Assembly: GCF_000002075.1 (NCBI RefSeq)
Contig: NW_004798077.1
Location: 202,562-266,561, forward strand
From: Aplysia californica
Lineage: Eukaryota; Mollusca; Gastropoda; Aplysiida; Aplysiidae
Reading direction: 5' to 3'
DNA length: 64,000 nucleotides
Position 1 is the stretch's first letter; each line of letters starts with the position of its first letter. A model generated the notes under the pieces. The model was not told the DNA's origin. It worked only from the letters and a program-made list of their open reading frames with translations, and did not search any database. Position numbers and translations under genes: made by a program. This document shows, one piece after another, positions 49,742 to 59,029 of the stretch.

Positions 49742-49755
49742 CATGACGTCATGAG
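49742..49755 (+). promoter_or_regulatory. CRE palindrome and 3-codon uORF overlapping the lectin start codon
   Basis: The 14-bp perfect palindrome CATGACGTCATGAG region holds a fourth CRE (49744-49751). An upstream ATG at 49743 reads ATG-ACG-TCA-TGA; its stop overlaps the main start as ATGA. Confidence 0.5.
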
Positions 49756-50376
49756 GATCCTCTCCCAAACGTTGACCGTTCTCCTGGTGGCGACGATGGT
49801 TTCTGTCTGTGTCCGCGCCATTCCGTGTGACTCCCCGGGGACTACCAGGGACAAATGTCACCACTTCTACGGCTTTCCGCGGGTCCAGGGCCAATACTCG
49901 GACATCCTCGCCACTTGTCGGAAGTACGGAGGCAAACTGGCCATGCTGGAGACAGAGGAGAAAAGTTCTGCCTTCGACACGCTCTTCTCCAGCAAGACCA
50001 TCATGAAGGAGGGAAGCCTGGTGTTCCTGGGCGCCAAGGTCTGGGACAACTGGCGAACGTTCCGCTGGGAGGAAGGACCGGCTCTCACCCACACCTTCTC
50101 CCCCTGGCAGACAGACGAGCCGTCCACTCAGCCGGGCAAGGACTGTGTGCTCACCAGACGACCCAGGAAGTGGCTAGCCGCCACGTGCAGTGTGCACCCC
50201 GCCATGAAGCTGCTTGCCGCCTGCCAGTTCTGTATGACGCACGCCGAGTGCAGCGAGCTGTGCCTGTGCCCAGACCTGGGGACGGCCAACTGTACCACGG
50301 CTCTGGGATGTCCGGCCCGGTGTCTGCGCGTCAAGAAAGTGGACAGTTGTGACTACTCACCGTGTCCGGACAAGCG
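49751..50376 (+). CDS. Lectin-EGF gene exon 1: signal peptide and C-type lectin domain
   Basis: Open from ATG at 49751. The frame appears to end in TAG at 50378, but that TAG is inside the donor GCG|GTAGGG, so the exon ends at 50376 in phase 2. GC-rich, unlike the flanking AT-rich repeats. The last 50 residues (CSELCLCPDLGTANC to DYSPCPDK) are Cys-rich and lead into the EGF repeats. Confidence 0.85.
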
Positions 50377-53300
50377 GTAGGGCCTGCAGCCTTGTTTTGT
50401 TTGTACGTGGGGTGAAGCAACAGGTGGACAGTAGCTGTGTACACACACGGGAGTAGACGCTAGAGAAAGGATCGACATCACATGCGTTGTTTCTTGCTTT
50501 CTTCTTTTTGGCAATGTGATAGTTAGAGAGTCCAAAGCAAACTGCCCCACGCAAAAAAAGCGACCCCCCCACAAAAAACAAAAACAAAAACAACAACAAT
50601 AAAAAACAAACGAACAAACAAGCAAACAAACAAACAAACAAACAACCTATTTTACAATCAAAACTGTCTCATGATAGAAACTTAGTCAACAACTCAACAC
50701 GCTTGAATATTGTTACAGATCTATGTATATCGCTTATAATGACGTCAGAATCTATACTGATTTCACGAAAGTCTCTTCTCTAAAATGTTAACTGCTTTTT
50801 TAAATGTGATTTGGGACAATGATCTTTTAAACATTTAATAAATACCTACCTACCTACCTACCTACCTACCTACCTACCTACCTACCTACCTACCTACCTA
50901 CCTACCTACCTACCCACCAAGATTTGGCCTCTTTTAAGGACAAGCGGGCTAACCCAGATTTCTAGGGTTTCCAGAAATCTTGACCAACACCAAAAGTGGG
51001 CATTGCCCTACCTATAGGAGAAGTTTGGTTTATTTGGTGCGTATATTTGTTTGGTTATAGAGAAAACTCTCCTTGTCTTTTAAAGAGACTGAACAAGGGG
51101 CAAAAACTTTACCTTCGATTTTCTCAAAACAGCATTTTTCGGGATAGACCCCTTGTGCTTAACATTTTGCAGTCACACAGCCAGCAGTACAAAATACCCC
51201 ATCTGGTCACCCCATCTGGTCACCAGCCAGGAGAGTGACTGTAACAGACTTCTCAGGCCTGGCACAGAACTGCGTCACCAGGTGACCAGAACGAACGGAA
51301 CAATTTTCACCGGCGCGTTATTGTGTCAAGTGACTGGTTATTGTGTCAAGTGACTGGTTATTGTGTCAAATGACTGGTTATTGTGTCAAGTGACTGGTTA
51401 TTGTGTCAAGTGACCGCAAAGTGTTAGAAGTGACCATCTGTGTGACAACGCGGTGAAATCATGCGCTCGTCCATTTTTGGGCTTGTGGTGTTATTGGTGT
51501 CGTCTAAAGGCTTATGCTTTTGCCCTGCTTTCACTTTCAGTGAAACAAATAAATGTACCCATGTATCTGGAATAGACATCAGTGAAACAAATAAATGTAC
51601 CCATGTATCTGGAATAGACATCAGTGAAACAAATAAATGTACCCATGTATCTGGAATAGACATCAGCGAAACAAATAAATGTACCCATGTATCTGGAATA
51701 GACATCAGCGAAACAAATAAATGTACCCATGTATCTGGAATAGACATCAGTGAAACAAATAAATGTACCCATGTATCTGGAATAGACATCAGGGAAACAA
51801 ATAAATGTACCCATGTATCTGGAATAGACATCAGCGAAACAAATAAATGTACCCATGTATCTGGAATAGACATCAGTGAAACAAATAAATGTACCCATGT
51901 ATCTGGAATAGACATCAGCGAAACAAATAAATGTACCCATGTATCTGGAATAGACATCAGTGAAACAAATAAATGTACCCATGTATCTGGAATAGACATC
52001 AGCGAAACAAATAAATGTACCCATGTATCTGGAATAGACATCAGCGAAACAAATAAATGTACCCATGTATCTGGAATAGACATCAGTGAAACAAATAAAT
52101 GTACCCATGTATCTGGAATAGACATCAGTGAAACAAATAAATGTACCCATGTATCTGGAATAGACATCAGTGAAACAAATAAATGTACCCATGTATCTGG
52201 AATAGACATCAGTGAAACAAATAAATGTACCCATGTATCTGGAATAGACATCAGCGAAACAAATAAATGTACCCATGTATCTGGAATAGACATCAGTGAA
52301 ACAAATAAATGTCCCCATGTATCTGGAATAGACATCAGTGAAACAAATAAATGTACCCATGTATCTGGAATAGACATCAGCGAAACAAATAAATGTACCC
52401 ATGTATCTGGAATAGACATCAGTGAAACAAATAAATGTACCCATGTATCTGGAATAGAAGTGGAAACAGTTGTGATTGAACGAGGTGTGGTCCACGGGTT
52501 TGAGCGGTAAAATTTGCGAGAAAATGGCCGTCAAAGTTTGTGAACTTCAATAGCTCCAGAGTCCCAGAAAACGGAAAGATCTGACGCTCTGTACTTTTCA
52601 TCTACATTTCTCAGTTCTATTCACACGGAAAGATCTGATGCTCTGTACTTTTCATCTACATTTCTCAGGACTATTCACACGGAAAGATCTGATGCTCTGT
52701 ACTTTTCATCTACAGTTCTCAGTTCTATTCACACGGAAAGATCTGATGCTCTGTACTTTTCATCTACAGTTCTCAGTTCTATTCACACGGAAAGATCTGA
52801 TGCTCTGTACTTTTCATCTACATTTCTCAGGACTATTCACACGGAAAGATCTGATGCTCTGTACTTTTCATCTACATTTCTCAGGACTATTCACACGGAA
52901 AGATCTGATGCTCTGTACTTTTCATCTACATTTCTCAGGACTATTCTCACGGAAAGATCTGATGCTCTGTACTTTCCATCTACAGTTCTCAGGACTATTC
53001 TCACGGAAAGATCTGATGCTCTGTACTTTCCATCTACAGTTCTCAGGACTATTCACACGGAAAGATCTGATGCTCTGTACTTTCCATCTACAGTTCTCAG
53101 GACTATTCACACGGAAAGATCTGATGCTCTGTACTTCTCATCTACAGTTCTCAGTTCTATTCTCACGGAAAGATCTGATGCTCTGTACTCTTCATCTACA
53201 GTTCTCAGTTCTATTCTCACGGAAAGATCTGATGCTCTGTACTCTTCATCTACAGTTCTCAGTTCTATTCTCACGGAAAGATCTGATGCTCTGTACTCTT

Positions 53301-54533
53301 CATCTACAGTTCTCAGTTCTATTCTCACGGAAAGATCTGATGCTCTGTACTTTTCATCTACAGTTCTCAGTTCTATTCTCACGGAAAGATCTGATGCTCT
53401 GTACTTTTCATCTACAGTTCTCAGTTCTATTCTCACGGAAAGATCTGATGCTCTGTACTTTTCATCTACAGTTCTCAGTTCTATTCTCACACGGAAAGAT
53501 CTGATGCTCTGTACTCTTCATCTACAGTTCTCAGTTCTATTCTCACGGAAAGATCTGATGCTCTGTACTCTTCATCTACAGTTCTCAGTTCTATTCTCAC
53601 GGAAAGATCTGATGCTCTGTACTCTTCATCTACAGTTCTCAGTTCTATTCTCACGGAAAGATCTGATGCTCTGTACTCTTCATCTACAGTTCTCAGTTCT
53701 ATTCTCACGGAAAGATCTGATGCTCTGTACTCTTCATCTACAGTTCTCAGTTCTATTCTCACGGACATGCATTTGTCTATGGACATAAAAGGTGTCGCAC
53801 AAAAAAAACAACAACAAAAATTCAATAGAAATGACCCAAACTAGTGGAAAAAAAGCCTGTTTCTTCGATTGTATTATTTTGTCGTGCGCCTTCTTTCCCC
53901 ACCATTCCTCCCATGTTTCCCCACCATTCCTCCCATGTTTCCCTCACCAGGTGGGGCCCCATGTGTGAACTCCAGTGTAACTGTGCCGGGCCACCCTGCC
54001 CCATAGACACAGGGATCTGCCCGGGTGGCTGTGACCCCGGGTGGCGAGGAGCGAGCTGTAACCAGACGGCGTGTCCTCTGGGCATGTACGGAGCACACTG
54101 CGACAAGCCCTGCTTCTGTAGGGCCGGCCAACAATGCAACGCCTCCAACGGCGACTGTCTGCTGGGCTGCTTCCCTGGGGCGGGCGGGAACGACTGCACC
54201 CTGAGTCCGTGTGATCCCGGGAGGTACGGGCCCACGTGTGAGTCGTACTGCAACTGCTACAACAGCACCACGGCGTGCGCGCAGGTGGGGGGTGAGTGCC
54301 TGAGCCGTGAGGGCTGTGCGGACGGCTGGGTGGGCCCGAGCTGTCGTCTGACGAGATGTAACACGGGAAGATTTGGGCCTGGCTGCGAGAGCTACTGCGT
54401 GTGTCACCTGGGCGAGCAATGTGACGTCAACACGGGGGTGTGTCCAGGAGGAAAATGCAGGGGCGGCTGGGAGAGGGAATCCTGCAACGTCTCTAACTGT
54501 CATGTGGGCACCTTCGGCAAGTACTGTAGAAAG
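49751..54533 (+). CDS. Secreted C-type lectin domain plus MEGF/Draper-like EGF repeat protein (gene continues 3')
   Basis: Two exons, 49751-50376 and 53951-54533, join in phase to give 403 codons so far. Residues 1-23 are a signal peptide (MRILSQTLTVLLVATMVSV). Residues about 26-160 are a C-type lectin domain: Cys56, 132, 146 and 158 fit the usual disulphides, with WDNWRTFRW in the core. The calcium motifs EPN/QPD and WND are replaced by EPS and WLA, so classical sugar binding is doubtful. The junction restores CPDKRWGPMCELQCNC, the same pattern as the later repeats (CDPGRYGPTCESYCNC, CNTGRFGPGCESYCVC), which strongly supports the splice. About four EGF-like repeats and the start of a fifth follow. 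Known proteins with such repeats are phagocytic or pattern-recognition receptors; an immune role here is inference. No stop, membrane span or later exon was identified. Confidence 0.82.
50377..50840. other. Start of lectin-EGF intron 1
   Basis: Begins GTAGGG. CAAACAAA-rich stretch at 50570-50645; another TGACGTCA at about 50739. Confidence 0.6.
50844..50914. repeat. (CTAC)n microsatellite
   Basis: About 17 CTAC units. Confidence 0.97.
50921..51162. mobile_element. M2 MITE, copy 3
   Basis: GGCCTCTTTTAAGGACAAGC at left, GGGATAGACCCCTTGTGCTT at right; inverted relative to the 8626 copy. Confidence 0.7.
51318..51420. repeat. 20-bp minisatellite
   Basis: About five units of TTATTGTGTCAAGTGACTGG, just before an M1 MITE. 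Confidence 0.94.
51538..52458. repeat. 42-bp minisatellite, ~22 units
   Basis: AGTGAAACAAATAAATGTAC + CCATGTATCTGGAATAGACA + TC; variants AGC/AGT/AGG at position 3. Open on both strands. Confidence 0.98.
52566..53765. repeat. 54-bp minisatellite, ~22 units
   Basis: ACGGAAAGATCTGATGCTCT + GTACTTTTCATCTACAGTTC + TCAGTTCTATTCAC. The TTTCAG-N-ATTCACATGGAAATG part of ordinary M1 appears to be its seed. Confidence 0.97.
53951..54533 (+). CDS. Lectin-EGF gene exon 2: tandem EGF-like repeats
   Basis: Acceptor CCCTCACCAG then G-TGG, completing Arg209 and Trp210. Encodes repeats of about 43 residues with the pattern C.PGxYGxxC..xCxC....C....GxCxxGC..GxxGxxC. High GC. The donor is AAAG|GTCAGT at 54533/54534, phase 0, and is the first unit of an 18-bp minisatellite. 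Without splicing, the frame runs on through the repeats to a stop near 54797. Confidence 0.82.
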
Positions 54534-54785
54534 GTCAGTAGTCTGGTCAAGGTCAATAGTCTTGTCAAGGTCAGTAATCTTGTCAAGGTCAGTAGTCTGG
54601 TCAAGGTCAGTAGTCTTGTCAAGGTCAGTAGTCTTGTCAAGGTCGGTAGTCTTGTCAAGGTCGGTAGTCTTGTCAAGGTCAGTAGTCTTGTCAAGGTCAG
54701 TAGTCTGGTCAAGGTCAGTAGTCTGGTCAAGGTCAGTAGTCTTGTCAAAGTCAGCAGTCTTGTCAAGGTCAGTTGTCTTGTCAGT
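54534..54785 (+). repeat. 18-bp minisatellite made of repeated 5' splice sites
   Basis: Fourteen units of GTCAGTAGTCTTGTCAAG, the first of which is the donor of the EGF exon. Nearly every unit starts AAG|GTCAGT (two are GTCGGT, one GTCAAT). Period 18 is divisible by 3, so frame and phase are the same at each. Confidence 0.9.
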
Positions 54786-55034
54786 GTGTTGCTATAGCTG
54801 GTTCACTTTCGTCTGCCTGGGGTTAAAACAAGATAAATTTAAATCGTTCTGTTTAGTATTCTTAGATCTTTGCATACAGGTCTTAACGTTGGATGAGGCG
54901 ACCACCTCGGTTATTTATAGGAGGGACACAAGAGGTTCTTTCTTTTGATCTCATTACCTCTGTTTTCTGTCAAATCTCTCTTTCTAAACCCCCCCCCCCA
55001 AAAAAAAAACCCAAAAAAAACCCAAACAACCCCG

Positions 55035-55324
55035 GGGGCTCTCGTGGCCTAGAGTCCTGAGGTAGTTAGCGACGGAAACAAATTCCTTCTCTAAAATTGT
55101 CTCCGTTCACCTCCTTTCCTGCTCTCTAGCAATGTTCTGTCGCCTGATTTCGTCTCCTCTTTATGCCCCCACCCCCTCACCTCCTTTGCCCCTTCCTCTA
55201 GGCTCCTGATTCTTTCTGCAACCTTTCTACTGCTACTCCTTCGCTTCTTCTTACTGCTGTCTTTCAGCCACACCCATGATCTTCAGGTAGGAAAGATCTA
55301 CACCTAGCCTTCTCGGATAAGGGC
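55035..55324 (+). mobile_element. SINE D copy, cut by the assembly gap
   Basis: GGGGCTCTCGTGGCCTAGAG, B-box region missing, then CTCCTTTCCTGCTCTCTAGC and CACACCCATGATCTTCAGG up to AGCCTTCTCGGATAAGGGC where N begins. Confidence 0.75.
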
Positions 55325-55424
55325 NNNNNNNNNNNNNNNNNNNNNNNNNNNNNNNNNNNNNNNNNNNNNNNNNNNNNNNNNNNNNNNNNNNNNNNNNNNN
55401 NNNNNNNNNNNNNNNNNNNNNNNN
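55325..55424. other. Assembly gap (100 N)
   Basis: Exactly 100 N, the usual placeholder for a gap of unknown size. A missing exon of the lectin-EGF gene could lie here. Confidence 0.98.
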
Positions 55425-55556
55425 CCAGACACATTTACCACGAGCCACAAGTTCAGCGGCTCCACTCACCAGACACATTTACCACGAGCCACAAGTTCAG
55501 CGGCTCCACTCACCAGACACATTTACCACGAGCCACAAGTTCAGCGGCTCCACTCA
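55425..55556. repeat. 44-bp tandem repeat, 3 units at the gap edge
   Basis: CCAGACACATTTACCACGAG + CCACAAGTTCAGCGGCTCCA + CTCA. The array probably extends into the gap and caused it. Confidence 0.95.
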
Positions 55557-55724
55557 CCAAGTTCATCATGACTCGGAGAACTTCTCAACTCTCAAACATT
55601 TCACATTTGCCCCGCGGCAAAGAGTCAATCCACACAGTTTGATCCACAACAACATGAGATAGATACTGTCGAGGAAATAACAAGATATATACACTTGTAT
55701 TATAATCTCTATCTCTATCTATAC

Positions 55725-56500
55725 ATATTATATTTGTGAAAGTTCGTCACTTTGGCCACCTAAAACTTCGGAACCGCTAACGTTCGAATTTTACCAAATT
55801 AATGGTGGTTCAGAATAATTTAAAGGGTGCACAGTTCTATTGAGGAACCTGAAGTCACTGCTGTTTAATTTTCAGTCTTTCATTAGTTTCGTTTAGATCT
55901 AATCTAGGGAAAGTACATCCTCTAAGACGCCATAGTAAGCAAGTGAGGTTTGCATTCACTAGCCGTGCGCACTGTCCACACTTTTGAAATTCTGGCGACA
56001 CTGGAGTGTACAGCCACGGAAGCGGAATAGAGAATCAATCTAAACATCTATTATATAATTTGGAAACTTGGAAACACATGTGTCACTTTTCCCAAACTAC
56101 GACAGCTGCAGAGTTGAAAGTTGGCAAGTATCTGCAAAAAGATAGATAGGTCCCCATGACGGAGCCCCACGTTTTGATTTATTCATTTCCTGAATTTAGA
56201 AAAATATATTCGACAAAAAGTTCCCGTCCTTCTTTGGCCTTTGTGGTCGTTCCACTGAGAAACGAAACAAATCTGCGTAGCTGTCCTCCACAGCGGAAGT
56301 GCCGGAAGTGATATTTCGAGAGGCGCATTTGGATTTGAGAGCATAGATCTAGACCTTCTAATTTTTTGCATCTCTCAAGATTTATTGCCCCATTTCAGTA
56401 GAGTGTAAAGAAAGTAGGCCACTGACTTTCAGTTGATGTTAATGCACCGATCATTCCTTTCATCGCAAGCAGGCCCAGCTACTCTTATATAATGGAGCTA
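55725..56500. mobile_element. M3 interspersed repeat, longer copy
   Basis: Shares both flanks with 38995-39482 and adds ~290 bp (about 56090-56385) with an ETS-like GCCGGAAGTG. Ends CCAGCTACTCTTATATAATG. Confidence 0.7.
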
Positions 56501-56709
56501 AGCCCGCTTGGGAGGTCAGTATACATTTTTTACACAGGTGCCCATAAAATCTACGAAACTATGATTCAGTTAAGAACTGTCACAAAGGGTTACGTGGGCA
56601 GATTTTCAAAGTTCGGAAACTACCTTTTCATTTTTCAGGTTTGATGGGTTTTTTTTCTGTAAATCGAAGCTCTCTGATGTTTTCATTCCGCCATTAGCCA
56701 TTTCATATT

Positions 56710-57885
56710 TTACTGGGGACTACTTCCGTTTCGGTTCGTGCTTCGTCGTGTGTGAGAGTCAGCTGCTTCTATACTAGCCTATTTCCACAACTAGAATCTT
56801 GATATCCAACTCTGTTTGGATGAGTGCTTCACAGTGTCGATGAATACTTCTGGCCCAATTTAATTGTATTGACTTTTTCTCGATACATTTGTGAGGCAGC
56901 GTGGTGGAATCAGGCTCTCGTCAAAATAGTCAAAGTAAAGAAACTGGCATTTTTCTGCAGGTTTATATTTTATCAAAATTTTGTTTTTTTACTCAACACC
57001 TTTCATGCCCATTAAAGAACTAATTTCTGTGTGGATTCTTTTGAAAAACGTTGATTAAAGGCACAAAAAATGTAAATTTTCAGTTACCACAGACTATTAA
57101 TATAAGGAAATAACTCATCTTTAGCGGCCATTTTCTTACTAATTTTACCCTGAAAACAGGTGACCCCACCTCCTTCATTCGCACATACCTCAACTTGTAT
57201 CCAAGATTAATGGATTTTTCCCCATCCAAATAAAGCCAAATGAACAAGCTTTAAGATGATACCAATAACTCTACATGCCCAAAAATTGACGAGAGCCTGA
57301 TTCCACCACGCTGCCTCACATTTGGTATAGTCATGTCCTCAACACGTACAGTCCGTTCAGATCCGCAAAAGGTTTTCTTCGTTTTATTGAAGTTTTCAAA
57401 ATTATGGCGCGTATTTGGTGTGGGGGTTTTTTCTTCTTTTTTTTTAAAGCAAGAGTCTAGGTCTAGATTCTAGGTCTCTCTATATCCTAGATGTATAATT
57501 TGGAGCACAGAATTCAAGACTGATTTGGAGTAGTTAGCAAGAGCAAAAGTACGGTTTGTGCTTTGTCGTGTGTGTGCCAAAGAATTATTCTTCGTGTTTA
57601 CAAAGCTGCTTCTACTGTTTCCAGATCTAGAATCTCGATATCCAACTCTGTCTGGATGTGTGTTTTACAGGGTCAATGGGTACTTCAGGCAGGTCAAACT
57701 TCACTGTACTGACTTTTTCGCTGTAGGCTATTAACGTTTTCAAAATTTGGCGTGTATTTGATGCGTAGTTGTTGTTTTTTTAAATAGAGAAAGACTTTAG
57801 ATCTAGATCTCTATATCCTAGATGAAAATATTCGGAGCACAGAGTTCAAGACTGATTTAGAGTGGTTAGCAAGAAGATGTCAATC
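56710..57885. repeat. Tandem duplication with an M1 MITE inside the first copy
   Basis: CTTCGTCGTGTGTG...GCTGCTTCTA...CTTGATATCCAACTCTGT (56745-56884) plus 57340-57545 match 57548-57885 in the same order; the second copy lacks the MITE. Confidence 0.65.
56891..57319 (+). mobile_element. M1 MITE, best-preserved copy
   Basis: 429 bp with about 34-35-bp perfect inverted repeats (GTGAGGCAGCGTGGTGGAAT at left, mirrored at right) and ATTT on both sides (56887-56890, 57320-57323) as target duplication. No coding capacity. Confidence 0.9.
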
Positions 57886-57934
57886 TAGATCAAGATCTGT
57901 TCGGAGTAAAGATGCCCATGAAATATTAGTTAAT

Positions 57935-58375
57935 AATGTAGTGAGATGCCCCCTAAACGTAGAGTTTGTTTAATCCCACGAAACAGAGGTGAAAACGAGA
58001 GGAAACGGAGAAAGGAGACCATCAATCAGAATTACGTTCTAATAGCCAGAATCTGGAGGAAGATCTTGAGCGTGCCAGGCCAAGAAAGAATGGACCAACG
58101 TTGGCCCTAGCGTGCAACGCACAGTCTTTTAGTGAAACTGAAGTTGACCGAAGATTACAGACACATGACTGGTGAATTCAGTGTCGTCTGTGAACATTGC
58201 AACGCCATAAGATGGATAGAAGAGGGAAACACATTCTGCTGTCAAAATGGCAAAGTTTGTAAACCTGTACCTCCCGCAGCCCTTCAGGAAAGTAGAAAGT
58301 TTTACGGCGTACCTCAGAGCGGCAGCTCTTTCTTACCACACTGTAAGTCCCACAGAGCTCCTATGGCAATGAATC
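57935..58375 (+). pseudogene. Helitron-like ORF remnant
   Basis: 58132 onward reads MTGEFSVVCEHCNAIRWIEE then GNTFCCQNGKVCKPVPP. The CxxC...CC..GKV..PP pattern is that of the region before the Rep domain in animal Helitron proteins. An upstream frame (57940) starts MPPKRRVCLIPRNRGENERK; the frames do not connect. Rep and helicase parts are absent. An ATT microsatellite follows. Confidence 0.5.
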
Positions 58376-58399
58376 AAGAACAAACATTTATTATAACAA

Positions 58400-58400
58400 C

Positions 58401-58457
<57 letters not shown>

Positions 58458-58610
58458 TTTATAAAAAAATAAAAAATAATAATAACAGTAACAGCAACAA
58501 CATCAATAAGATAACAATAACAGCAACAGTAATAATGATAACAACAACAACAACAATAACAACAACAATAACAACAACAAAAACAACAACAACAACAACA
58601 AAAAGGAATT
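58400..58610. repeat. (AAT)n / (AAC)n microsatellite
   Basis: AAT units to 58456, then mixed AAC/AAT. Confidence 0.96.
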
Positions 58611-58754
58611 CTGAGATTGGAGGACATGGGTGTCGCCAGGTGTTAGAGTACTTAGAGTACTTAGACCTAGAGGGGAAATTGTGGCCTCCAAAGTTTGGTG
58701 ACTTCCTAAACCCAAGAGTCATCGGAGACTGCAATTTTACAATTGAGCGCGCGC

Positions 58755-58771
58755 TATATGTGTGTGTGTGT

Positions 58772-58833
<62 letters not shown>

Positions 58834-58848
58834 GTGTTTGTGTGTGTT

Positions 58849-58883
<35 letters not shown>

Positions 58884-58896
58884 GTTTGTGTGTGTT

Positions 58897-58990
<94 letters not shown>

Positions 58991-59015
58991 AGTGCGTGTG
59001 TGTATGTGTGTGTGT
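58755..59015. repeat. (GT)n microsatellite with TTTG interruptions
   Basis: About 120 GT units, with TGTTTG recurring at regular spacing near 58812-58935. Confidence 0.98.
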
Positions 59016-59029
59016 GCTTAACAGGTAAT

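Larger units (their letters stand above)
51440..53890 (-). mobile_element. M1 MITE carrying two expanded minisatellites
   Basis: Same orientation as 21224-21670. Left GTGTGACAACGCGGTGAAAT, then a 42-bp array, then GGTAAAATTTGCGAGAAAAT + GGCCGTCAAAGTTTGTGAAC (shared with copy 2), then a 54-bp array, then CACGGACATGCATTTGTCTA...GCCTGTTTCTTCG...ATTTTGTCGTGCG matching the other end. The terminal ~25 bp are missing. Lies in the lectin-EGF intron, 60 bp before the EGF exon. Confidence 0.78.

Noticed and set aside
49664-50334. Minus-strand and other-frame readings over the lectin exon
   Set aside because: GC-rich shadow frames; only the frame from 49751 gives a signal peptide and lectin cysteine pattern.
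51461-52510. 349-codon frame, with open frames on the other strand too
   Set aside because: 42-bp minisatellite inside an M1 MITE; open in both directions for arithmetic reasons only.
52638-53788. Leu/Phe-rich repeat frames on both strands
   Set aside because: 54-bp minisatellite within the same MITE.
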